DNA from: UBA3102 sp964413055
GTDB taxonomy: Bacteria; Bacillota; Desulfotomaculia; Desulfotomaculales; Pelotomaculaceae
DNA: 64,000 nucleotides
NCBI GenBank assembly: GCA_964413055.1
Contig: CAYPRB010000004.1
Span: 62,001-126,000 of the forward strand
Direction of reading: 5' to 3'
Shown here piece by piece: positions 43,469 to 51,733 of the stretch (position 1 is the first letter of the stretch; every line of letters begins with the position of its first letter). The position numbers and the translations under genes are program-made. The notes below the pieces were generated by a model. That model did not search any database, was not told the DNA's origin, and saw nothing but the letters and a program-made list of their open reading frames with translations.

Positions 43469-45571
43469 TCACGATACAGTAATTTTGACATCAAGAGCGG
43501 ATGCACCCTGATGATATGAAAAAACAGGATTAATATCCATTTCGGTGATTTCAGGAAAGTCATTGACCAGCTTGGCCACCCGGGCGATCATTTCGATGAT
43601 TGCTTTTGTGTCCGCCGGTTTTTCACCCCGGTATCCCCTGAGTAAAGTGTAGGCTTTGGTTTCTGTCAACATTTTTTCAATTTCGTTGTAGCTTAGTCCT
43701 TTGGCCAGGCGGAATGAGACGTCCTTAAGCAGATTAACAAAGATACCTCCCAGGCCGAAAGCAATCAATGGTCCGAACTGTATGTCCCTGGTCATGCCTA
43801 TAATTAACTCGGTTCCTTGCGGCATCATTTTTTGTACTTCCACGCCGTATATGATCACCCGGGGCAGGTGGCGGTGTACGTTATCCATTATTTCCAAGAA
43901 CCCTTGACGAACTTTCTCGGGTGATTCCAGCCCGGTTTTTACACCACCGACGTCGGTCTTATGCATTATTTTCGGTGAGGCTACCTTCAAGACTACAGGA
44001 TACCCTATTTTTCCTGAAATATCCACCGCTTCCTCCGGGCTTGATGCCAGCAGGGTCGGTGCGGCATCAATCCCGTAGGCCGCTACAACTTCTGCCGCTT
44101 CACTGCCCAGAAGCACCAACCGTTTGTCTTTCAAGACATCGTAAAATACTGCTTTAACCGTTTTTTGGTCTATATTGTCAAAAGTAAGCAGTTCTGTTTT
44201 TGCGGACAGGTTTTTGGTGCGGGCATAACTGACCAGGCCGTTGATGGAGTTAATCGCCTGTTCCGGAAAAGTAAAACAGGGTATTTTTTCCTCTTCCAGT
44301 ATTTTGGCCCCTTCTTCCAATTTGGGACCACCCATATAAGCCGCAAACAGGGGTTTTCCCGGATATTTCTTTCTGACCTCGATAATTACCCGGGCGGTTT
44401 CCACCGGCTCGGTTACCGCTGCCGGACAGACCAGGACTACGGCGTTATCCACTCCGGGGTCGGCCAGTGTTTTTTCCAGGGCAAAGCGGTAGCGCTCGGC
44501 TTTGGCGTCCCCCAGTACGTCTACCGGGTTGTAGATATTGGATTCGGCTGGGAGGTTGCTTCTTAATGCCGCGATGGTTTCTTTGGTAAAACGGGCCATT
44601 TTCAGGTTTTTCAACTCAATGGTATCGGTGGCGATTATTCCCGGGCCTCCCGAATTGGTTATTACGGCTACCCTGTCGCCCCGGGGAACCGGCTGGCTGG
44701 TGAAAGCAACTGCCAGATCAAAAAGATCGGGCATGTTTCCGGCCCGGATCACGCCGCACTGCCTGAATGCCGTTTCATAGGCCAGATCGCTGCCGGCCAG
44801 CGCCCCGGTATGGGAGGAAGCCGCCAGAGCACCGGACTGGCTGGTGCCTGCCTTGAGAATAATCACGGGTTTTTTCCGGCTGACCGCCCTTACTGCTTCC
44901 AGAAAATGAGAACCGTTTTCCACGTCTTCTATATAACAAAGGATTACCTGGGTATGCGGATCTTCTGCCGCTTCTTCAATAAAATGAGTTTCGGTGAGGT
45001 CGGCTTTATTGCCCAGGCTGATAAATTTACTGAAGCCGAGGCCGGCCTTGTGGCTCCAGTCCAGGATCGACAATACCATGGCGCCGCTCTGGGAAATAAA
45101 AGCAATACCTCCCTTCTTGGGGAAGCCGGCGGCGAAAGAAGCATTAATCGGCACGTGGGTATCCAGGAGTCCCACGCAGTTGGGGCCAAGTAAACGCATT
45201 TTGAATTGGCGGCAAATGTCCACCAACTTTCTTTCCAGTTCCAGCCCTTTTTTCCCGGTTTCTTTGAAGCCGGCGGTAATTACAATCAAATTTTTTACTC
45301 CGTATTTACCGCACGCTTCTGCCGCCGCCAGCGCTCCGGCCGCCGGGACGGAGATTACTGCCAGATCGGGGGGAATGGGGGTTCTGTCTACTGACGGATA
45401 ACAACCCAGGCCTTCAATAACTGCTTCTTTGGGATTGACCGGAAATATCTTGCCTTTATAACCACAATTAATCATGTTTTTTACGACTACGTTGCCAATC
45501 TTACCCGGCTTGTTGGAGGCGCCGATGATGGCTACGGACTTAGGATTAAAAAAATTGGTCATTTTCGCCAA
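43469..45571 (-). CDS. acd: ADP-forming acetyl-/acyl-CoA synthetase (fused alpha-beta)
   Basis: This enzyme converts acetyl-CoA (or another acyl-CoA), ADP and phosphate to the acid, CoA and ATP, giving substrate-level phosphorylation in one step. It is 700 aa from TTG 45571, which has AGAGGTG 6 nt upstream. Domains in order: CoA-binding (GASNKPGKIGNVV), two succinyl-CoA-ligase-like domains with the phosphohistidine loop SHTGALAGSD, then a C-terminal ATP-grasp domain from about residue 475 (GYPVVLKVASPKIMHKTDVGGV). It occupies a place where some clostridia carry ackA/pta. Substrate could also be other acyl-CoAs. Confidence 0.92.
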   Translation of the reverse strand: MAKMTNFFNPKSVAIIGASNKPGKIGNVVVKNMINCGYKGKIFPVNPKEAVIEGLGCYPSVDRTPIPPDLAVISVPAAGALAAAEACGKYGVKNLIVITAGFKETGKKGLELERKLVDICRQFKMRLLGPNCVGLLDTHVPINASFAAGFPKKGGIAFISQSGAMVLSILDWSHKAGLGFSKFISLGNKADLTETHFIEEAAEDPHTQVILCYIEDVENGSHFLEAVRAVSRKKPVIILKAGTSQSGALAASSHTGALAGSDLAYETAFRQCGVIRAGNMPDLFDLAVAFTSQPVPRGDRVAVITNSGGPGIIATDTIELKNLKMARFTKETIAALRSNLPAESNIYNPVDVLGDAKAERYRFALEKTLADPGVDNAVVLVCPAAVTEPVETARVIIEVRKKYPGKPLFAAYMGGPKLEEGAKILEEEKIPCFTFPEQAINSINGLVSYARTKNLSAKTELLTFDNIDQKTVKAVFYDVLKDKRLVLLGSEAAEVVAAYGIDAAPTLLASSPEEAVDISGKIGYPVVLKVASPKIMHKTDVGGVKTGLESPEKVRQGFLEIMDNVHRHLPRVIIYGVEVQKMMPQGTELIIGMTRDIQFGPLIAFGLGGIFVNLLKDVSFRLAKGLSYNEIEKMLTETKAYTLLRGYRGEKPADTKAIIEMIARVAKLVNDFPEITEMDINPVFSYHQGASALDVKITVS

Positions 45572-45672
45572 ATCTTTCACCTCTTATAGGATAGCGCGGA
45601 CTACCGGTAATAGCTTTTCCTGTTGGTCCCGGGTAAATGCATATATTTAAAATTACCTGTTTATTTGAGATT

Positions 45673-46932
45673 TCATTTAAGTTTAATTCTGGGCCTTTTT
45701 GCCAGGTTTAAAAAAATTCCGGTGCCGGTAAACAACAAAAGCAAAAGAAGGAAAATACCAAAAAATTTAAGATTTAACGGTATTAAACTCCAGCAGCCGT
45801 TCCATTTTACAGGGAAGGCCGCGGCCGTCGCAGCGATTTTACCGGTCATACCGGCCCAGGTATAAATAATATAGGTATACAACCCGCCGAGACAGGTGTG
45901 GACTATGCGTGATACAATAAAGGGAAGCATTCTGATATCGGTTTCTGAGATCATGCTGGCGGTTTGGGCATGTATTGAGAGCCCGCTCCACGCCAGGATC
46001 ATGCCCACCGCGGTTAATTGTTGGGCTAATGGTGCCGCAGTCTCGCTAACCATTTTGGTTCCAATGGTCATTTCAAATAATCCGCTGCTCAGGGCGGGGA
46101 GAAGTTCCGGTGAAAATCCCAGCGGCAGCAGCAAAATACCGAGACAACGGGCCAGGTGGTCGATAAAACCAACCGCGGTCAGCAGACGGATAATTACTGC
46201 AAACAGAATGATAAAGCCGCCGATATTTAATAGGCTGGTAACGGCATTGCGCACCGCGTCGCCGATAATCTTTCCCAGCGGGCGGTTTTCTTGTCTTTGC
46301 ACTTCCAGCATGCGCCGGAAGGCGAGGGTTAAAGGGTTGCCCCCAACTATGGAAACACCGGCAACACGTTCCCGGTTGTTTCTGGCATAAAAACGCAGGA
46401 GCAATCCCAGGGTAAGGTTGGACAGGTAATGTGCACCGGCGATAATCACGCCGAGACCCGGAAGGTTAAACATGCCTACGGCTACCGCCACCAGCATAAA
46501 AAGGGGACTGGAATTGTTGGTAAAGGACATCAGGCGTTCTGCTTCAACCCTGGTGCAAAGGCCCTTTGAGCGTAGCTTGGCCGTAACCATGGAGCCAATC
46601 GGATAGCCCGAGGTAAACCCGACCGCGACGACGAACGACCCGGCGCCGGGTACGTTGAACAACGGGCGCATTACCGGTTCCATCAATACTCCCATAAAGT
46701 GAACGACACCGAAGTTCATCAGCAGCTCGGAGGCGATAAAGAAAGGTAACAGCGCCGGAAAGACAATGTTCCACCAGGTGTTGAGACCGGTAACGGCTCC
46801 TTCAAATACGAGACGCGGAAACATTACCATACCGGCGACAAAAGCCAGGGCGCAGGCGCTCCAAAAGAGGTGGGCCGCATCACTGCGGCGGTGCCGGGAA
46901 AATAATAAGGTTTTTATATCCAGTTTAGCCAT
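45673..46932 (-). CDS. ylbJ: sporulation integral membrane protein YlbJ
   Basis: YlbJ is a membrane protein needed for spore cortex formation in Bacillus, under mother-cell control. It is 419 aa with about eight to ten hydrophobic segments and two Gate-type (nucleoside-recognition) domains: GLNTWWNIVFPALLPFFIAS near the N-terminus and the LSGLFEMTIGTK region in the second half. Its position near coaD and upstream of DUF177-rpmF is conserved in spore-formers. Confidence 0.9.
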   Translation of the reverse strand: MAKLDIKTLLFSRHRRSDAAHLFWSACALAFVAGMVMFPRLVFEGAVTGLNTWWNIVFPALLPFFIASELLMNFGVVHFMGVLMEPVMRPLFNVPGAGSFVVAVGFTSGYPIGSMVTAKLRSKGLCTRVEAERLMSFTNNSSPLFMLVAVAVGMFNLPGLGVIIAGAHYLSNLTLGLLLRFYARNNRERVAGVSIVGGNPLTLAFRRMLEVQRQENRPLGKIIGDAVRNAVTSLLNIGGFIILFAVIIRLLTAVGFIDHLARCLGILLLPLGFSPELLPALSSGLFEMTIGTKMVSETAAPLAQQLTAVGMILAWSGLSIHAQTASMISETDIRMLPFIVSRIVHTCLGGLYTYIIYTWAGMTGKIAATAAAFPVKWNGCWSLIPLNLKFFGIFLLLLLLFTGTGIFLNLAKRPRIKLK

Positions 46933-47046
46933 ATATTCACCAGTAATTATTTTTTACTTACTATTTATATGGGTTGGTAAAACTATTTTAGACCCGTGAT
47001 TTGTAAAGTATTTTTATGACGCGTCACATGGTGTGCTGGTTAAATC

Positions 47047-47075
47047 TTGACAAAATCTCAATGTCTTAATATAAT
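47047..47075 (+). promoter_or_regulatory. sigma-A promoter of DUF177-rpmF
   Basis: TTGACA (47047-47052) and TATAAT (47070-47075), both perfect, are 17 bases apart. The promoter lies 33 bp before the DUF177 start and should drive it and rpmF. Confidence 0.92.
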
Positions 47076-47107
47076 TTTGGGTGTTGAAAGCGGGATGGTG
47101 AGAAGAA

Positions 47108-47611
47108 ATGCCGCGATTGAACGTAGCCAAAATAAAAAAAATGACAGGTAAAACGGTACCGTTCAAGCAAAATGTACAGATGCCCCCTTTTAATGCCCAG
47201 GGGGAAAGGGTGCATTTTAGCGGACCGGTATACATTGATGTGGTTATAGACGATACCGGTAAGCACCTGGTGGTTGAAGGAAGGGTGTCCGGCAAGCTGA
47301 AACTGGCCTGCAGCCGTTGCCTGGATTTTTTTGATTATTCCATTGAAGTGCCGATTAAGGAGGTATATACCGACGCACCGGAAGAAGATGCGGGTGAAGC
47401 GAACTCTTTTACCGGTGATTTTCTGGATCTTGCTCCCGAAATAACCAAAAGTATTATTATGCACCTGCCCATGAAAGCGTTATGTCGCAGGGAATGTCAG
47501 GGGCTATGTCCGGTATGCGGGATTAACCTTAATGAAGGACAATGCCGTTGTACTGAAATTGATTTTGACCCGCGTCTGGCTGTATTAAAGAAATATTTTG
47601 CACCTGAATAA
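47108..47611 (+). CDS. yceD: YceD/DUF177 family protein
   Basis: This 167-aa protein of the DUF177 family is usually co-transcribed with rpmF; in plants and bacteria, relatives are linked to 23S rRNA accumulation. Cysteines occur as CSRCLDFF in the middle and CRRECQGLCPVCG plus CRC at the C-terminus, suggesting zinc binding. It precedes rpmF by 69 bp. Confidence 0.9.
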   Translation: MPRLNVAKIKKMTGKTVPFKQNVQMPPFNAQGERVHFSGPVYIDVVIDDTGKHLVVEGRVSGKLKLACSRCLDFFDYSIEVPIKEVYTDAPEEDAGEANSFTGDFLDLAPEITKSIIMHLPMKALCRRECQGLCPVCGINLNEGQCRCTEIDFDPRLAVLKKYFAPE

Positions 47612-47680
47612 AATGGTTTTATAACTGGAACAAGATGTTTTGTGAGGTATTTGGCTTCTAAATCAAAGGAGGTGTCGTTT

Positions 47681-47860
47681 ATGGGAGTGCCCAAGAGGAG
47701 AGCTTCAAAACAACGCGGCAGGCAGCGCCGTGCGGCTAATACGAAGCTAACGCCCCCGACATTGGTCAGTTGTCCGCAGTGTCGGGTCCTGAAAATGCCC
47801 CATCATGTTTGTCCCGAATGTGGTTACTATAAAGCCAGGGAAGTTTTAGCGGGTAAATAA
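47681..47860 (+). CDS. rpmF: 50S ribosomal protein L32, zinc-binding form
   Basis: L32 is 59 aa, starting MGVPKRRASKQRGRQRRA at ATG 47681 with AAAGGAGGTG upstream. Four cysteines in CPQC and CPEC form a zinc ribbon. The yceD-rpmF pair precedes fapR-plsX as in many bacteria, but here a terminator and a repeat lie between rpmF and fapR. Confidence 0.97.
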   Translation: MGVPKRRASKQRGRQRRAANTKLTPPTLVSCPQCRVLKMPHHVCPECGYYKAREVLAGK

Positions 47861-47885
47861 AAAAAAATGGGTATGTCTTTAGAGG

Positions 47886-47918
47886 AGCCCCGTAATAATT
47901 TATTGCGGGGCTTTTTTA
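47886..47918 (+). terminator. terminator after rpmF
   Basis: AGCCCCGTAATA and TATTGCGGGGCT pair over 12 positions with one G-T wobble, followed by TTTTTT. Confidence 0.9.
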
Positions 47919-47953
47919 ACTTTGACATACTGTATGTGGCGCAAAGCCCGAGT

Positions 47954-47987
47954 TTGACCAGGCGCGGGAGTGAACGCGCCCGGTCAA
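47954..47987. repeat. long hairpin at the left edge of repeat copy 1
   Basis: TTGACCAGGCGCG and CGCGCCCGGTCAA form a 13-position stem with one A/C mismatch round an 8-base loop. There is no T-run directly after it, so it is not a typical terminator. Its right arm enters the dispersed repeat copy that starts near 47979. Confidence 0.7.
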
Positions 47988-48046
47988 TTTTAAGGGACGA
48001 ACATGAGACGCGTTGTAAGCACAGGTCGCCGCAGGCGAATTTGTTC
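47979..48046 (+). repeat. dispersed ~70-bp repeat, copy 1
   Basis: This intergenic element shares blocks such as CAATTTTAAGGG, CGAACATGAG, CGCGTTGTAAG, ACAGGT and GGCGAATTTGTT, in the same order, with the reverse complement of 56877-56950. By eye roughly four fifths of positions agree. It lies between rpmF and fapR. Confidence 0.85.
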
Positions 48047-48053
48047 TTTATAC

Positions 48054-48082
48054 TTGCAATTAAACAAAAGGTACATTATACT
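48054..48082 (+). promoter_or_regulatory. sigma-A promoter of the fapR operon
   Basis: TTGCAA (48054-48059) and TATACT (48077-48082) are 17 bases apart. The expected transcription start near 48089 falls within the FapR operator. Confidence 0.78.
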
Positions 48083-48085
48083 ATT

Positions 48086-48104
48086 TTTAAGACCTGGTAC
48101 TAAT
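48086..48104 (+). promoter_or_regulatory. FapR operator
   Basis: TTTAAGACCTGGTACTAAT resembles the known FapR box (half-sites of the TTAGTACC type facing each other round one base). It overlaps the predicted transcription start of fapR, the position expected for autoregulation and control by malonyl-CoA. Confidence 0.82.
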
Positions 48105-48150
48105 AATATTTTACCATATTTTCTATATTATTACTTTGAGGGTGTGCGCA

Positions 48151-48735
48151 GTGACCCGGATCCGGGAAAGATCAGGTAAAGAAAAAAGACAAAAAAAATT
48201 GGAACAATACCTGGAAAGTGACCCGTTCCTTACCGACGGGGACTTGGCACATATATTAAAGGTCAGTGTCCAAACTATCAGACTGGACCGGTTGGAATTA
48301 AAAATACCTGAACTGCGGGAAAGGTTGAAACACGTAGCAAAAGGAAATGGTCTGACGGTGAGGACGCTTGCCGGTAATGAACTGGTGGGGGATGTAGTCG
48401 ATTTAGAGGTGGGTAATTCCGCCATGTCGGTGTTGCCCGTCACTAAAGAAATGACCCTGAAGAAAGTCCGCGTTGCCAGGGGGCACCACCTTTTCGCACA
48501 GGCTAACTCTCTGGCGGTGGCGGTTATTAATGCCGAGGCGGCATTAACCGGTATTGCCCGGGTGAGCTTTAAACGACCGGTATATTGTGGGGAAAAAGTT
48601 TTAGCCAGAGCGGTTATAAAATCAAAAAAAGGTAATAAATACATGGTAAAAGTTACCTCGCAAGTGAAAGACGAAATTGTACTACAAGCCAAGTTTTTGG
48701 TATTCGCTATGATGGAGGAGGTAAAGCCGCAGTGA
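48151..48735 (+). CDS. fapR: fatty acid and phospholipid biosynthesis regulator FapR
   Basis: FapR represses fatty-acid genes and is released by malonyl-CoA. It is 194 aa from GTG 48151, which has GAGGGTG 6 nt upstream; TTG 48136 and GTG 48142 are also in frame. The N-terminal DeoR-like helix-turn-helix (LTDGDLAHILKVSVQTIRLDRLEL) is followed by a linker helix and a hot-dog thioesterase-like effector domain. Its own promoter carries a FapR box. Its stop overlaps the plsX GTG. Confidence 0.94.
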   Translation: MTRIRERSGKEKRQKKLEQYLESDPFLTDGDLAHILKVSVQTIRLDRLELKIPELRERLKHVAKGNGLTVRTLAGNELVGDVVDLEVGNSAMSVLPVTKEMTLKKVRVARGHHLFAQANSLAVAVINAEAALTGIARVSFKRPVYCGEKVLARAVIKSKKGNKYMVKVTSQVKDEIVLQAKFLVFAMMEEVKPQ

Positions 48736-49769
48736 GAATTGCTGTGGATGCTATGGGCGGCGATTTTGCCCCCCGGGAAATTGTCAGAGGAGCCCTGGAG
48801 GCCGCAAAGGAGTATGCAATAGGTATCATTCTGGTGGGGGACGAGGGGCAGATCAAGGCCGAAGTAGAAGCATCCGGTTGCGACACCGGCGGACTGGTCA
48901 GTATTGTGCATGCTGCTGAGGTCATTGGTATGAATGAACAACATCCTGCGGTGGCCGTTAAACGAAAAAAAAATGCTTCTATCGTCAAGGCCACCCGGCT
49001 GGTAAAAGAAGGTGCGGCCGCGGCGGTGGTTTCGGCCGGGAGCACAGGTGCTGCCATGGCTACCGCCCTGATCGTCATGGGAAGAATCAAGGGTATCGAC
49101 CGTCCGGCCATTGCCGGGGTGCTTCCCAATGAAAATGGAATGACGGTACTTCTGGATGCCGGCGCCAATGTGGACTGTAAACCGCAGAACTTGTTGCAAT
49201 TCGGGGTGATGGGTTATCTGTACGCGAAAAAGATTTTGGAGATTGCTGAGCCGCGGGTCGGACTTTTGAGTAACGGTGAGGAAGCAACCAAAGGTAATGA
49301 AACTACACTGGCTGCTTATCCATTATTATCCGGGGCCGGTTTTAATTTTATCGGCAATATCGAGGGCCGGGATATTTTTCGCGGCACGGTCGATGTGGTC
49401 GTCTGTGACGGTTTTATAGGTAATATTGTCTTGAAAACCGGGGAAGGAATAGCCGGTTCATTATTTAAAATGATGAAAGAGGAAATTACTAAAAGCTGGT
49501 TGGCCAAAATGGGTACGGTAATTACCGAACCGGCATTGAGGGGTTTTCGAAAACGTATCGATTATACCGAATATGGCGGTGCTCCCCTGCTGGGGGTGAA
49601 CGGGGTTTTGATTGTCTGCCACGGCAGTTCAACCGCCAAGGCGATAAAAAATGCCGTCGGGCTTGCCGCTGATTCGGCAGGTAAACACTTGGTGGCGGCG
49701 ATTATGGACAGCGTGAGTAAGGTGCCGGTAGAGAAAGAAGGTGTCAGTCTTGTCCAGGGAATTGATTAA
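48732..49769 (+). CDS. plsX: phosphate acyltransferase PlsX
   Basis: PlsX converts acyl-ACP to acyl-phosphate for phospholipid synthesis. It is 345 aa from GTG 48732, overlapping the fapR stop (GTGA). VDAMGGDFAPREIV, SAGSTGAAMATALIVMGRI and the C-terminal GVLIVCHGSSTAKAIKNAV are conserved. It leads the structural genes of the FapR operon. Confidence 0.96.
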   Translation: MRIAVDAMGGDFAPREIVRGALEAAKEYAIGIILVGDEGQIKAEVEASGCDTGGLVSIVHAAEVIGMNEQHPAVAVKRKKNASIVKATRLVKEGAAAAVVSAGSTGAAMATALIVMGRIKGIDRPAIAGVLPNENGMTVLLDAGANVDCKPQNLLQFGVMGYLYAKKILEIAEPRVGLLSNGEEATKGNETTLAAYPLLSGAGFNFIGNIEGRDIFRGTVDVVVCDGFIGNIVLKTGEGIAGSLFKMMKEEITKSWLAKMGTVITEPALRGFRKRIDYTEYGGAPLLGVNGVLIVCHGSSTAKAIKNAVGLAADSAGKHLVAAIMDSVSKVPVEKEGVSLVQGID

Positions 49770-50742
49770 TGCCGGTATAGCGGGATGGGGAACCTACGTG
49801 CCCGAGCGGGTGCTTTATAATTCCCAGTTGGAGGAAATGGTTGATACCAGCGACGAATGGATCCGTTCCAGGTCGGGCATCAGGGAGCGGCGAATTGCCC
49901 GCCCGGATCAGGCCACGTCGGATTTGGCGGTGGTTGCGGGTGAAAGGGCGCTGGAAAATGCCGGTATCACCCCGGAAGAGGTGGACTTAATCATAGTTGC
50001 CACCAATACCCCGGACATGTTTTTTCCGGCTACCGCCTGCCTGGTGCAAGAAAGGCTGGGGGCAAAGAATGCCGGGGCTTTTGATCTGGCCGCCGGCTGC
50101 ACCGGTTTTATTTATGCTCTGGCAACCGGCAGTCAGTTTATCGCTACCGGTTCTTACCGCACGATACTGGTTATCGGGGCCGAAAACTTATCCAAGATTA
50201 CTAACTGGAAGGACCGCAATACCTGTGTTCTTTTCGGCGACGGTGCCGGGGCGGTTGTTTTGCGTCCTGCGCTTGCCGACCGGTGTATTTTGTCTTTCAA
50301 GCTTCGCGCCGACGGTGCCGGAGCCTTACAATTGTGTTTGCCCGCGGGTGGTTCCAGACAGCCGGCTACCAGGGAAACGTTGGAGCAAAACAAACACTAT
50401 ATCCATATGAACGGCCGTGAAATTTTCAAGTTTGCGGTTAGAGTGATGGGGGAAGTAGCGGAAGAAGTCTTGGCCCAGGCCGGATTAAGCAAGTCGGAAT
50501 TGGATTTTTTTATTCCCCACCAGGCCAACATCAGGATCATTAAAGCCGCCGCCAAAAGACTGGAACTGCCCATGGAAAAGGTTCTGGTAAATGTCGACCG
50601 TTACGGAAATACGTCCACGGCGTCAATTCCCCTGGCACTGGAGGAAGCCCTGCAAGGCGGCCGGATCAAAAAAGGCGACCACGTGGTCATGGTGGGTTTC
50701 GGTACCGGTCTGACCTGGGGAGCGGTTGCCGTCAAATGGTGA
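49750..50742 (+). CDS. fabH: 3-oxoacyl-ACP synthase III
   Basis: FabH starts fatty-acid chains by condensing an acyl-CoA primer with malonyl-ACP. It is 330 aa from TTG 49750, which has AGAAGGTG 7 nt upstream within the end of plsX. Catalytic Cys117 lies in AAGCTGF, with His in IPHQANIRI and Asn in YGNTSTAS. Overlap with plsX by 20 bp indicates coupling. Confidence 0.95.
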   Translation: MSRELINAGIAGWGTYVPERVLYNSQLEEMVDTSDEWIRSRSGIRERRIARPDQATSDLAVVAGERALENAGITPEEVDLIIVATNTPDMFFPATACLVQERLGAKNAGAFDLAAGCTGFIYALATGSQFIATGSYRTILVIGAENLSKITNWKDRNTCVLFGDGAGAVVLRPALADRCILSFKLRADGAGALQLCLPAGGSRQPATRETLEQNKHYIHMNGREIFKFAVRVMGEVAEEVLAQAGLSKSELDFFIPHQANIRIIKAAAKRLELPMEKVLVNVDRYGNTSTASIPLALEEALQGGRIKKGDHVVMVGFGTGLTWGAVAVKW

Positions 50743-50782
50743 GTGCTTACCAGATTGTAACTTTGGTATAGGAGTGAAAGGT

Positions 50783-51730
50783 TTGTTACGTACCTCATTG
50801 TGTGACCTTTTGGAAATAAAATACCCGCTTTTTCAGGGCGGTATGGCCTGGGTTGCCACCGCCGAGCTGGCGGCGGCGGTATCTGAGGCGGGCGGCCTGG
50901 GTATTATTGGTTCCGGCGCGGCGCCGCCCGGCTGGCTTAAAGAACAGCTGCGCAGGACCAGGCAATTAACGCAAAAACCTTTCGGGGTTAATGTCATGCT
51001 TCGTTCACCCTATTTGAATGAGATTATGTCCATACTTTTGGCGGAACCGGTTGCCGTAGTCACCACCGGTGCCGGTAATCCCGGTAAATACGTAGCTTCC
51101 CTGCGGGAAGCGGGTACGAAAGTAATTCCGGTGGTTTCTTCGGTGGCGCTGGCCAGAAGACTGGCCCGGGGCGGGGTTGATGCCTTAATCGCAGAAGGAA
51201 TGGAATCAGGCGGACATATCGGGGAACTTGCCACCATGGCCCTGTTACCACAGGTGGTTGATGCGGTGGATATTCCTGTCGTTGCCGCCGGCGGTGTTTT
51301 TGACGGCCGGGGATTGGTTGCCGCCCTTGCTTTGGGTGCGGTCGGAGTACAGATGGGGACCCGGTTTATATGTGCGGAGGAGTGTACGGTGCACCGGAGA
51401 GTTAAAGAATTTGTTATTAAATCCAGGGACCGTGATACCATAGTTACCGGAATTTCCACCGGACATCCCGTACGGGCGTTACGCAACAAGCTGACCAGAA
51501 AGTATCAAGAGATGGAAAAAGAGCATGTTGCTCCCGAGGAAATTGAAAAGTTAGGGGTGGGAAGCCTCAAACAGGCCATGGTTGATGGTGACGTGGAAAA
51601 CGGTACCGTTATGGCCGGGCAGGTCAGTGCCATGGTAAAAAAGGTTCAACCGGTCAAGGATATCATTATGGAAATTATGAATGATGCCGGGCTTATTTTA
51701 GATCGTTTAAACAGGCAGGTGATAAATTAA
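50783..51730 (+). CDS. fabK: enoyl-ACP reductase II, FMN-dependent
   Basis: FabK reduces enoyl-ACP with NAD(P)H using FMN, replacing FabI. It is 315 aa from TTG 50783 behind AGGAG. PLFQGGMAWVATAELAAAVSEAGGLGIIGSG, GVNVML, EGMESGGHIGE and GVQMGTRF follow the nitropropane-dioxygenase-type barrel. Its place between fabH and fabD separates it from other members of that superfamily. Confidence 0.93.
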   Translation: MLRTSLCDLLEIKYPLFQGGMAWVATAELAAAVSEAGGLGIIGSGAAPPGWLKEQLRRTRQLTQKPFGVNVMLRSPYLNEIMSILLAEPVAVVTTGAGNPGKYVASLREAGTKVIPVVSSVALARRLARGGVDALIAEGMESGGHIGELATMALLPQVVDAVDIPVVAAGGVFDGRGLVAALALGAVGVQMGTRFICAEECTVHRRVKEFVIKSRDRDTIVTGISTGHPVRALRNKLTRKYQEMEKEHVAPEEIEKLGVGSLKQAMVDGDVENGTVMAGQVSAMVKKVQPVKDIIMEIMNDAGLILDRLNRQVIN

Positions 51731-51733
51731 AAT

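Noticed and set aside
47867..48103. 78-codon plus-strand frame after rpmF
   Set aside because: It runs through the rpmF terminator, the hairpin, the repeat and the fapR promoter, so it cannot be a real gene.
48123..49199. 358-codon open frame on the minus strand across fapR and plsX
   Set aside because: It is antisense to two clear genes, has no ribosome site or recognisable motif, and its composition is that of a shadow frame.
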